Below, one piece after another: positions 39,359 through 50,429 of a stretch of DNA of 64,000 nucleotides (its first letter is position 1; the number at the start of each line of letters is the position of its first letter). The translations under genes and the position numbers were made by a program. Source of the DNA: Diphasiastrum complanatum. Taxonomy: Eukaryota; Streptophyta; Lycopodiopsida; Lycopodiales; Lycopodiaceae. The stretch covers positions 14,527,011-14,591,010 of the forward strand of contig CM055111.1 of NCBI GenBank assembly GCA_029204225.1, in the 5' to 3' direction. The notes under the pieces are model-generated. The model was not told the origin of the DNA and did no database searches. It was given only the letters and a program-made list of their open reading frames with translations.

Positions 39359-40130
39359 TTTGTGGATTTCCGCAAAGCCTTTGACGATGTGCCTAGACAT
39401 TTATTGATATAGAGGCTTTGGGATTGTGGCTTTCAGGAGGATATCATATGAGCAATTGCGGCAAGTTATTGGCCGTATCTGAGTATCAGGGGTTGTATCG
39501 CCAGAGGTGAATAGTACGATTGGGGTTAAGTAGGGATGTCCACTTTCACCTACACTTTTTGGCCTGCAACGACATCTGGATGCACTTCATTCTTTTGTAT
39601 ACACTGGGGATTGTCTGTGAATGTGGCCAAGGCCAAGGTTATGGTGTTTAACACCTCCAGATTCTTCATGATATGGCATGAGCTTCTATGGGATGGTCAT
39701 CCACTTGAGGTAGTTGATTCTTATACATATCTGGGTGTTATATTCTCTGGTCGTATGAGGCAGGCAGCGGTTTCCCAGTCACGGAAGGGCTATTCTTCAT
39801 TGGTAGATCTGGAGAGACTGTGTTTCAGTTCACACATCAGGGATGCGACTAGTAAGTGCCGACACTTTGACACTATGGTAGTCCTCTTGGCCTTGTACAT
39901 AGCAGAGACATGGAGTACTGGCTTGACAGCCATTGAGTGGGCATGCATCTCATGACTCCAGATCCATATGCTATCTCGGGCTAAGCCCTCTCTGTACCAC
40001 ATCATATTATATTGGCAGAGTTTGCTATACCCACCATTCAGATTGAGGCCTTGTTCCACATTGTCGCATTCATACAACGACTGGAAGCAACTAGCAATTA
40101 GGCTTAGAGGAGTACAAGTCCATAACACTC
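38975..40130 (+). mobile_element. LINE fragments, mosaic of ORF1, 3' tail and reverse transcriptase
   Basis: 38975-39170 codes a coiled-coil like LINE ORF1 (LQKLDTSIQELKNE). 39285-39325 is a LINE 3' end (GGCATGGAAAAGATGTTAATAAAGCT) that passes into a CT run (39326-39357). Directly after comes reverse transcriptase from the middle of ORF2, with FVDFRKAFDDVPRHLL near 39360, CPLSPTLF near 39540, VDSYTYLGVIFSG near 39710 and AETWSTG near 39900. So at least two truncated copies of one family are joined here. Stops and frame changes occur (for example near 39408, 39520 and 39600). Confidence 0.8.
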
Positions 40131-40741
40131 GTCAACTTTAACAAATTGCCCTCAATGTTGGGCTTAAGAGAAGAATATCAAACCCTAAAACCTAGAAGAA
40201 AGGCCCTAAGCGATAGTTGTGGTAATAGCCAATCGGAAACAAGCGTGAAAATAAAATTATCAGAAAATGCATACACCACTGGAGATGTTGAAGGAGAGAA
40301 ATTAGTCATCACAACACCCAAAAATTGAAATTCCAAATAAATGTATCTCCCAAGAACAAAGCAACAAAAGAAATAAAAAGGATCTTCAATGGGTTTAAAG
40401 TGGAAATATATGTATTTTTATAAGACCATGGAGTGTAAAATTCAAAACCATAAAGAGCGCTCATTTTTATCTTAATTTTTTTTTTCCTCACATAAAACAC
40501 AAAAAACAGAACAAAATGAGCTTAATTTTTTTTTTTCTCTAGCAAAACTTAAGAAAAAATAGAAACTAAAAAAAAAAAACCAGAAAAATGAATCTAAACA
40601 AAAACTATATGAGCATAAAGTTTTAGTAAAAGCAAATTGAAACTAACACAAACAATGTAAGGTAACCAATAACATATATATAGATATATATTATAAACCT
40701 AATAAGAGTTGGGGTGTGTGTGTGTGTGGGGGAGGGGGTGT
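40131..40741. other. A/T-rich spacer, nothing recognised
   Basis: Contains several T and A runs and a short GTGTGTGTGTG near 40715. No gene or element end is visible except the LTR that starts at 40742. Confidence 0.6.
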
Positions 40742-41778
40742 TGTTAGAAAACTGATTTGATCATACAAGTAACCCAAGACAAGATTTCTATTGTGATGAA
40801 ACAATAGCCAAACACATGAGAGAGAACACAAGTGATAGAAACTCCAATTATGTCCCATTGCAAATGAGCTAGGGTGAACTACATTCTTATAGACTTTGGT
40901 CTATGTCAAAAGCAAAAGCAAAAACAATCTAAAAGCAATTGCCTAATTAATGTGTCTCTATGGTAAAAGCACCAACACCTATATATAGCAAAACTTGTCT
41001 AACTAGACTTTTACTAAATATAGATAAGGACCCCTAGACTTAGCACGCAGGCATGGCCCAATAATCCTAAATGACAACATTAGGGGTACTAATGTGAACA
41101 TTAACTCTAACACTCCCCCTCCTTAATGTTTACATTGTCAAGAACTATGCATAGCATGAGTATGCATATGTATCCTCCATGACGCCCATGTAATGAAGAT
41201 CCTCAACTTTGATGTAGAATCCACCATCAACTCTGATGTCAATGTCTTCATTACTTGGTGTAGAACTTCCCTTTGAATGTTGATGTAGAATTCCTTCATA
41301 TGTCCATCCTTTTCATATGAACTTGCTTCATATGACTTCCCAATGTCTTGCTTTAGTCTTCATGTCCCTTTAGTGTATATGTGTGACCACCATGAGTGCA
41401 ACATATCACCCAATTCCTTGAATTTCTTTGAATCAAAGAACTTTGACTTCCCCTGAATCAAGTAATGTAGACATGATAACCTTTGCCTTAACCTTGAGAA
41501 CTTTGCTTGAAGATTGACTCCCTTGGTCTCTTTGAACATCTTCCAAGCTACCAGATATATGTAAGGATCTCCCCAACATCCATAAGAAAAAATAATCCTC
41601 TTTGATTACCATAACACCATGATGACAATCATAAGTAGAAAATAGATCTTCAAATATCAACATTAAATCTCATACATCAACACTTACGGCAGCGATGTAA
41701 GGAGATAATTCAGGGTTAGCGACAGTGGAGAAGGATGGAGAAAAGTGCGAATGGCATTGATGGATCAGGAAGTGCTTT
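40742..41778 (-). mobile_element. Copia LTR with polypurine tract, minus strand, fossil
   Basis: 40742-41112 is bounded by perfect inverted ends TGTTAGA and TCTAACA and is followed by CTCCCCCTCC, the complement of the polypurine tract GGAGGGGGAG. This is therefore the 3' LTR of a minus-strand element, 371 bp long. 41113-41778 is internal sequence without a recognisable domain. It is a broken remnant. Confidence 0.75.
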
Positions 41779-42240
41779 GATACCATGTTATGGACTCAAT
41801 GACATATATTGATATCAATGAAGAACAATGGCTAAAGCCTTGCAAGTAGTTGCTAAACATAGACATGAGATCTCCCACGAAGAGCCCAAACAATACTTGT
41901 TAGAAGAGAAGGAATACAATAATCTATCTACTGATTGAATGCAATGTTTCATCGAAACGCGTTTCGAACAAAGAAACGCGTTTGAAATGCCCCGTTCAAA
42001 ACGGGCCCGTTTCGAAATGCGTTTCTTATGTTTGAAACGCCTGTTAAAAAAATGAAAATTTGTTTGATTGAGGAAGTGACCATACACAGTTTCTCCTCTT
42101 GAATCGAAACGAGGTACGAAACGGACCCATGCATGGATTAATTTGAATGATAGTCCTATATACACTATCTAGAGGCCCTTAGTGGAACCTTCTAGAGATC
42201 AGGGCAAAATTAGGGTACTTGGGTCCCATAAGGACATGCC
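41774..42240 (-). mobile_element. Primer site and LTR start of a second minus-strand element, fossil
   Basis: 41774-41785 is the complement of TGGTATCAAAGC, a primer-site variant. It is followed by TGTTATGGACTC, an LTR start. The sequence does not match the 40742 LTR, so it is probably another family. The outer end is not resolved, and a palindromic-word unit (41938-42135) lies inside. Confidence 0.45.
41938..42135. repeat. Element of GAAACGCGTTTC words (MITE-like)
   Basis: GTTTC/GAAAC words and their palindromes (CGAAACGCGTTTCG, AAACGCGTTTG, CGTTTCGAAATGCGTTTC, GAAACGAGG, CGAAACGGACC) recur over about 200 bp. TGCAATG lies near one end and TGCATGG near the other. No open frame. Boundaries are approximate and no clean flanking duplication was found. 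Confidence 0.55.
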
Positions 42241-42489
42241 CTTAATGGTAATTGGCCCAGTCCCTAACCTAATCCGCATTCCCTGGTCCTCCGTTACTCT
42301 GGGCCTCTCTTTTTTGCCCACTTTCTTAAAGTATCGTAGCATTTTTTGCAATTAAATTTGAGAGCAGTTACGACAATATATATTTAGCTTTGTCAATTTT
42401 GTAGCATAGGAAGTTAGACATATTGTCGCAATCATTTTTGCGATATGGAATTCTATATTCTGACACTAATTTTAATTTTTTTAATGCCT

Positions 42490-42740
42490 GGGAACTATAT
42501 GTTATTTGTTTCACAAAAAAAGACATGTTAGAGTTGGAATGTCCTTTTTTTAACGATATGTATAGAATTTGTACGGAACATTGTATGCAAAATCTCTATA
42601 AATCAAAACATCTTAACAAACTCCCTAGGTCTAGACATGGCAAACTTGTCAATCTTTTTCTAGGAAAAAGAAGATTGACTCTAGGGTCTAAAGGTTACTA
42701 GGAACTATATGTTATTTGTTTCACAAAAAAAGACATGTTC
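42490..42740. repeat. Direct repeat, 39 bp, 212 bp apart
   Basis: GGAACTATATGTTATTTGTT plus CACAAAAAAAGACATGTT occurs at 42490-42528 and 42702-42740, with similar GATTTGGAA.GTCCTTTTT sequence following. A local segmental duplication upstream of the coiled-coil exons. Confidence 0.9.
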
Positions 42741-43209
42741 GATTTGGAAGGTCCTTTTTCTTTTGTCTTCTTTTATTCATAGAATTAATTCTCAATATTC
42801 TAGAGCAATATTGGCTTCTATAATGCTGAATTTCGAGTGTAAACAATCTCTGCTTTCTTTCTTCTTTCAACAAAGAGTCTATTTTCCACCAATGTTTTAG
42901 AAATTTTTTTGTCTTCTATGATTTTCAATTTAGAGTGAAATCACCTGCAGTTCTATTCAAATGAAACATCAATAACTTTGCTAACATTTATCTAGTCTTA
43001 GACATAGAATTCCAAGACATCTAAGGTTTAGGATTTTTGGGTGTTTTGTAGTTCAAATTTCAGTTCAAATTTAAATTGCAATTAGCCCTTTATTTCAAAT
43101 GCTCAAGAAAAACAGTGTCGCTTAGCTTGTGCTGCTTTGTATTTGTTTCATTTCTGATCTTTGTTTTTCGGTTTCATATTGTGGAGGCTAATGACATCTA
43201 ATTTTGCAG

Positions 43210-46200
43210 GTTATCTGTCCCCTTGTCAGGAGAAATATATGACAATAAGGATGATTATGTTTTAGAAGAAAATATCAATAGAGAAGCAGATGATGGCTCT
43301 TTAAACGACACAAACGCAATTGATGAAGAGCTATCGAAGGCCAACATACACCCCAAAAGCATGGATATAATATTGGCATCAAGGGCTTATGAGCATGCAC
43401 AAAAACACCTTGTCCAAGTTTCAAAGACACTTGATGAATTATCTAACTCTCACACTTGTAAGGAAAAGGTGAGGGAAGATTTATGATTGAAAGATGTGCT
43501 ATTTTACGTCGTCATTTTGATGCAAATCTCGACACACATGAATGCTAGGATAGTAATGTGTTAGGCACCACCAGACCAATTATGCCTTTTTCTTATTATG
43601 AGTACATTATGGGAAGCTTCAATAGCCATTGTAAATGGTAGGAGAAATACCAAGGTCCTTATGCTTACATAGTGTGATTGGAGATTTTTGATGTGTAACT
43701 CTCTTTACTACATTTTTCGTGGGGCTTTATATGTAGCCTTGTGATTGTCTCTCTCTAGGACTTTTAGTATTTTCTAGGTTGAGATTGATGAAAGAGTTAT
43801 AGCAGCTTATGTTTCTAGTGCATATTTAAGTATCCCATGTTAGGTTACTACACACATGCCACTCTCACAGTGGAGGGCAAAGCATAGCTGATTATATTAT
43901 GGGGTCACTAGTTTTCGCCTCTTGCATTATTGATCTCACAGTTACCCTCACCATGTTTTCAGGACAGTCCTTTGTCAAATTTTGCATTGGTTTGATTTTC
44001 CAACAGCTAGACACATATATTGAGACTGTTCCTTGCAAGAGCTCCAGAGTCCACACTACACTTCTCATACTCAACATCTCTCTTCACCACGATTCCCTCA
44101 ACTCCCTCACATGATGCCTCATTTGACACATGTGTCAGGTTCCGCACATATGCTTAAATAAGACATCCTTTCTCAATCTGCCTCCCATGTTCTCCCAATT
44201 TGACTCATTGAAAAGAAACAATGAACATATCGATGATCAGTCTCCGAGAGATGATTGATCAGTAAAGACAGTAAGTTGATTCTAGTCAACCAGAAACTTG
44301 GATTTTGCAAGAAAACTGGGCACCTGAGCGTCACATGCCCATGCCCTCTAGCAATTGGGACTAAGCTTTAGCTCAGCCAAATTAAGTATGTGGTATCAAC
44401 GATTTGCTGCATACCATTTATGAAATTTGGAATGTGCCAGCTCAAAAAGTAGTGTTAGCCTTGTGTCTTGAAGTTTGAAACTGTACAGTCATAGGTATCT
44501 CAAGAGCATTCACTATTTGACACATGGATGGAAAATCCTCTATATGTGATGCTCATGATGAAGCGAAAGTTGGTAGTGAGACTGATAATTCCAAATCGCA
44601 TTAGATGATCAGTACATCATAAATACTTTGGGAAATTTGTTGTAGTTCATTTCCCCAGGTCATAATAGAGTTTTGCTGTTTATTGCATTTTCCAGGATTT
44701 TGCTGGAAAGCCTGTGTGCTTTCTGTGAGTCAACGAAAGCATTGCATCGGAAAAAAATGGAAGGAAAATCCCCTGCAGTCTGTCTTCATGCAGGATAAAG
44801 TCCTTCTCCTGTGCACTTTCTGGACTTTCACACCTCTCGCCCCCCAGGAAAGGGTCCTCAATTCCCAGAAAATCTTGGGACCAGGACTTTTTCCTATACA
44901 GTAATGTCCAAGTGAACTCTGGGTTCAAACCATCCATTGAAGGGACACTGAACAAGAAATAATTTTTTTTTCCAGAGCATTGTGTACTAAATCTTGCAAT
45001 TTCGCTGGGCCATCGGTAATCAACTTTTCTAGGAAGGTCTGGTTAATGATAAAAGAATCAATGAGGAGTAGAAGAGAATGACACTGCTATTACCAAAGGA
45101 ACAGCTAGAGAAGAGAAAAATATTCCTATGGCACTATTCTGTTTTGTAATCTGGTGTAGCATAGCCTTAGGACTATGAACATCCACACAGGTAGGCATAC
45201 CTCAAAGGCTGCAACATCAAAGGGCAGTCAGCTCTGAGTGACCATCTCTATTGTTGATATGAATGCCTTACAAAAATCGTCTGAGGACCTTGGCTGGGCA
45301 CATGGATTTGGAGATCAGTTTATGTATGTGGCTGCATGATATTTTTGTTGGGGTTAGCTTGTCTTAGTGAGAGGAGTCTACATGCTTATGAATGATAACT
45401 GAATCTTATAGTCATTCTCATCCGGTATGGTATGCTTTCTCTGTGCACACTGCAGTTTCTGCTTTTTCATAGCATCTTAAACACTAGAAAGCTGCATAGA
45501 TGTGGCAAGTGTTTGTTTGGAGATCTCTGATTTACATGTAGGTTTTGCGTGCAGTTGGTAATGTCTTAATTTATTGGTAGAACATAACAAGGTAAGTTTT
45601 ATACATGTATCAGAAAAACAGTTTCGAATGGCATTCAAGTTGGTAGCATGTCTGGCTGAATGCTAAAACTATCTTTCAGCAGTTTTCTTGATGAAGGATT
45701 CTCGATGTTTGTGCTTGGTTGTGTGGCAGAGACCCGATCTTCATGCAGACAGTCAATTTTCTCTTCAGGAAAATATTCACGAAATAAAAAAGCTTAAGCT
45801 TCAGATGGCTTCATTAGAGGAAGAGTTGGATTACAAAAATGAGACCCTTCAGCTTGTGCTCAAGGAAGCCAAGTGTGCTGATGAGGTCTAGCTCTTCACC
45901 TGCGGCAACATCACATTTTGAGTTGTTATAGAGTGGCTTGATTGATTCTTTCCATAGTTCATTCATATTCACTGTAAAACTTGACCTAGCTGATTTAATA
46001 CCCTGGCAGCTTATAATTCGGTAAGGCCAGAAAATTTGACTAGAGTACTTTGGTCTTCAATATCTGGGTGTTTGTAGTATTCTAGTATATCTTTTTGACA
46101 ACAATTGGCGTCAGTATCCTTCTCGGTTCCTTTTTAGCATTGATATCTTATGAATGTTGGTTGTCTGGCAGCAACTGAGGACCGTATTGAAGGAGATCAC

Positions 46201-48309
46201 ATTAGCGGAGGAGAAGGCATATCTGCAGTTTGAGACATCAGAATCTTCGGAGTTTACACCTTTGGAGCAGCTTTTATCCAAGTATATGACGCAGGGAGAT
46301 ATTCAGTTGGAACTTCAAGAGGTTAGGGGCTGGGGCTCTTACCTTCGTATGTTTTGTGGAAATGTTTTTTGACATGACCTAAAATGACAAGAATATCTAT
46401 GAGTACCAAACAAACATCAGGTACAAGACACAACTAAGCACTTCCATGACTTACTGGAAGTAGAAGCATGTCAAATCAATAACAGTTAGACTGTGCATTG
46501 ACACACGACACTTTGTGTTGGTTAGCTGTTTAACCTGTAGTAGGTATAGTTCAGTCTCATTTGACAACATTATATCCTCTGCTTAGGATGAGCTTGGCAA
46601 CATTGTTAGGTCTTTTATGAAAAGGAGAATTCTTCAAACGTTGAACTCCTGGCTCCAGCTCTTTAAAATGTTGGATGGCAACTCTGTAAGGTTGGAGTGA
46701 CACTTTTAAGCTCCCATGTTTCATGATATCGAGATTACAATGAGCTTCAGATTATGTTACATACAATAAGTTTCACAGATAGTAGTCTCAATCTACGAGT
46801 TAACATGCTTATGTACACTGGTTTTTTCATTCGTGTCAACTTAGATGTATTGCAACGTCCAGCAACTCTTATTAGTCTGAATCTGACATGAGCACTACAA
46901 CGTTGCAGACATTGGCTAATGCAGAAAATAAGGCTTCGACTTTACACAGCAAAGTTCATCATCTGCACAATCAATTAGTTGGCTGGAAAATGTCACTAGA
47001 TCTTCTTGAGGAAGAGGGAAAACTGTCTTCACAAGCTCTTCAGATTGCTGCTCAGGTAAGTGATGATTTCAGAGTCCTGGGATGTCATATGATCAAATAG
47101 CTTAGAACAGTTGAGTCCAGAGGATTGTGGTGCCTTTAGTAGTTTTCTGGGAGAAAGCATGCACTGGTCAAGCATTCTGTTGCCTTCACAGAGGATTGGC
47201 AAATCTTCATTACGTTGAATGTTATTACAGAAGGCCTCTAATATTTTGCACATTGAATTAAATGATGATCTACACTTGGATTGTATGGCGTAGTTTGTTA
47301 TTTTTATTTCCTGAGAAGTATTTTGTTCAATCAGCCATTAGAAACAGATGTATCTGAACTATGATCGATAATCTTTCTAGTATCTTGCTAAGGCTGGAAG
47401 CCTCTATTCAAGTGGTATACATGTGTAGTTGGCTTTCAGAAGTTTCATAGTTAGAGTTAAAGTATTATTGCCTTTGTCAAGAGTGCTTTAATGGGAGTTA
47501 CAAGGTAAAAAGCAAAAGTGTATTGGCAGACAACCGTGGTTAATTCAGGTGCTTTGTTGCGCACCATGTTGAACCACATATTTATGGTAAAAAAGTTCTT
47601 GCCGTAGGTGCAAGCCGTGATTGATTGATGACCTTACTTTATCTTTCACAGGAGTTGAACTATGCAAGGATATTCATAGTGAAGCTTACCTCAAAGGTGC
47701 ATCAGCAAGTGCAAGAGCTTGAGATGAACAAGGCAGAAACTCAAGCTATAGAAGAGGAGCTTGAAAGCACAAGAAAGGATTTGGAAGTTAGATTGCAGGT
47801 GTACTTGGCAAACAACCTACATATCTTTCTCCTCAGTGAAAGCTTGTATGAAGCATTGACAACAGTTTTTTCAATAATTTCTTGCGCTAGTTACAAGTGA
47901 AAGCCTCAACATAGCTTGCAACAAGATGAATCGTTGTTTATTGCTTCAGAAGCTATTTGTCTTGTGACATTTCAGAGTATGAAAATGATAGGCTGTTAGA
48001 GAAAATACTTAGAATTCCTGAAAGCTTGAAATGTTAGAGCAGATTTTATGTTTTTGCTTATTATTATCATTATTAGGCTAAACCTATGTCCCATCCGGAC
48101 TCTGTGTCATCTCTCTTGCACAGTTGCTTTCAAATGCAGAAACGGAAGCATCATCACAAAAAAAGCTTTTGCTAAGTTTGCAAGAGGCTTTGAAAGATGA
48201 AAAAGAGGCCTCCACAGCTGCTCTAAGATCAACAGCCATGCAAGAGAAAGCCCTTCAGACTGCAGAGAAGAACATCTCAGAGCTATTGTCTGAAGTCGCA
48301 AACTTGAAA
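43210..48309 (+). CDS. Coiled-coil protein, spliced exons (partial gene)
   Basis: Exons with AG/GT borders: 43210-43468, 45730-45885, 46172-46321, 46587-46685 (tentative), 46909-47055, 47652-47798, 48124-48309. After the first one, every exon starts and ends in phase 0, so they read as one chain. The protein starts acidic (GEIYDNKDDYVLEENINRE) and becomes a long alpha-helical coiled coil rich in Leu, Glu, Lys and Gln (LKLQMASLEEELDYKNETLQ, LLLSLQEALKDEKEASTAAL). No catalytic or membrane domain is seen. If exon 27678-28063 belongs to it, it would be a plastid coiled-coil protein; MFP1-like filament proteins are one possibility, but nothing here proves that. The first exon needs one base from an upstream exon. 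The 3' end was not found; it lies beyond 48309 or was lost. Confidence 0.72.
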
Positions 48310-49225
48310 GTAAGAACTTGACAATTTTCTTTGGAAGAAGTTATATCCCAACTTGTTTCGAGTTCAAAAACATTTCATGGCCTTAATTGTAGTGGTAAAT
48401 GTACATATAAAAAGTTAGAGGAAGTATTTTGCAGTCAAATGTTCAAGAACCTGTTTTTTTTAATTGTACGTATTAACTGTGTACTAACAGACAGCGGTGT
48501 GCAAGTGGCAAGGTTTGATAGTGGGGATAATTGTTATTAAGAATTTGATCTTTTATCGGAGTCGGGGAAAAAGGGAAAGTTTGCAAAAGGTCGGTAACCC
48601 TAAGAAGTGTATAGTAAAATTAAATATGGTTTTTGTTTTATGTTCATATGTGTTTGTTTGGTCACACATATATGGTGAGCAAGTACATACAGTGCGTGCA
48701 TATTTGTTATGGATTTAGCCACAGATATTGGCATCAAGTGAAACATAAAGCAGCAAATGACATTCACAAAGTAATCTCCAGGGAAGAATACTCAAACTCA
48801 TGAACTGCCTGTCAGATTAGATATCATTGCACTAGAATCTTATCATCAAAATGCAGCAATGATCCACAACCAATCAGCTCCCTAGAAAGGAGAACATGAG
48901 AGAGAAGGCACATTCAACTAACATCACAATCGCCACGCTCCTTAATAAAAATTATTACCAATATAAAAGTGATATGGGGCAGGGTCACACCCTTTGGGTC
49001 CAATGGCTATTGATTGGAATTTAAGATGTGAGTACGAATTCTCATAAAAATGATTATAACATTAAATAATCAACTATACTTCTTATATATCAATATGAAA
49101 GTCTCATTTAAGGGCTATGAACTTAGCATTATGTAGTTTAATACTCGCCCTCTATGATAAGTTAATTTTCACAAACATCCATCATAGATAAGAAATATTA
49201 AAAATCTCCTTTTTTGAGAGTTTTC
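48310..49225. other. Intronic or intergenic, nothing recognised
   Basis: No further coiled-coil exon with matching splice sites was found. The sequence is AT-rich and without repeat ends. Confidence 0.5.
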
Positions 49226-49228
49226 TCT

Positions 49229-49330
49229 AAACGTCACCCACTTGTTTAGTGGTAGAACAGTATCAGCTCGTTCACCTTTTCACTTATGAATGGGTTCTAG
49301 AGGGCGACCTACCCAGAGGAGGCATATGGT
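49229..49330 (+). repeat. tRNA-Gly-like SINE candidate
   Basis: TTTAGTGGTAGAACAGTA (about 49234) matches the D-arm/box A of plant tRNA-Gly well. GGGTTCTAGAGG about 45 nt later sits where box B belongs. The tail GGCGACCTACCCAGAGGAGG is GC-rich. No flanking duplication was found, and the anticodon arm does not fold, so it is a SINE or pseudo-tRNA. Confidence 0.45.
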
Positions 49331-49522
49331 CTAAAAATAGTTTTAACCCTATCCCCACATGGTACTATAAAGTTAGCAATGCGTGGAGAGGAGAGGGCAT
49401 TCACTGACGTGCTATTTGAAGTGCAGGAAGGAGAATTGGGGGCTAGAAGGAGCAAAACCCTTCAAGGATTGTAGAGCTTTAGGAGGAGGAGGAAGTCCCA
49501 TATCCATTCTCTTGGAGCTGTG

Positions 49523-49524
<2 letters not shown>

Positions 49525-49592
<68 letters not shown>
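49525..49592. repeat. (TA)n microsatellite
   Basis: About 34 TA units with one interruption (ATCTAT at 49560). Confidence 0.95.
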
Positions 49593-49597
<5 letters not shown>

Positions 49598-49918
49598 TAC
49601 GTACGCTTTTGCGCATGGGTGAGGGACCCATGCATCCTCCTCCCCTCACCCATGCATACACCTTTTTGAACTAAAAATGATGGGGAAGAGGATGCATGTA
49701 TGGGGAAAAGGATGCATGGCCTTCTCTCCCCATGCTTGCATCCATGCTCCTTCCTCACCCTCCATAGCTGCCTCCTCCCTCACCCTCCATAGCTCCCTCA
49801 AGCCTCCTGCCCTCCATCGGTCCTTGCCCTCGACCCTTCATCGCTCTTGACCCTTCTCCTTCTTGCACCTCTCTCACGCATCCATTCACCTATCTCACGC
49901 ATCCATTCACCAAAGCTA
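49593..49918. other. CT/CCAT-rich low-complexity stretch
   Basis: Repeated CACCCATGCATCC, CTCACCCTCCATAGCT and CTCTCACGCATCCATTCACC words; a decayed cryptic minisatellite. No coding potential was recognised. Confidence 0.6.
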
Positions 49919-50418
49919 GAAGCTTCTTTGCTCTCTTCCGGCACGTACTTTCCTCACGAGCACAAGCAATCTTGCTGTTGTTAACCTCACGTCCTGGATG
50001 AGGCCCAATCCGGTATACCCTCCATTCCTCTTTTGCAAATCATCAACGTTTAAAACATTTGGCTTTTCTTGAGTGAACCATGATAGCCGGTATCCCTGAG
50101 TCTGAAGGTGATGAGAGGACATAAGTGCAAGCCGTGTATATCGCTCTGTATTAGGAAGTGCCTGAACTCCCTGGATGTATGTGATAAGCTGGAAGGCTGC
50201 CTCAAGTCCTGTACACCATATCTCTGCTGCATTCAAGGCCAAAGGGGTGAGGATGGTGCCAAACAGTCTGCACTTACTCGGGGCATCCCGAATAGACTTA
50301 GGGAAGCAGAATCTCTCCAGCTAGACTAGGGAAGAGTGACCTTTCCCCAGTCTAGAAGTAGTCGCCTGTCTCATACTGAAGGTAGGACCAGAGAAGAGCA
50401 CACCCAGGTAAGTGTAGG
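49919..50418 (-). mobile_element. LINE fragment (reverse transcriptase C-terminal side)
   Basis: Minus-strand sequence is close to 55330-55760 of the large LINE copy: SYTYLGVLFSG and the SIRDAPSKCRLFGTI region, then AEIWCTGLEAAFQLITYIQ and QALPNTERYT. The match covers only about 500 bp, so it is truncated at both ends. It lies directly upstream of, or inside, the Copia gag that starts at about 50430. Confidence 0.82.
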
Positions 50419-50429
50419 TTGATAATACT

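Noticed and set aside
44680-44955. Frames of 70-90 residues on both strands
   Set aside because: No splice sites or composition like the neighbouring coiled-coil exons; inside an intron.
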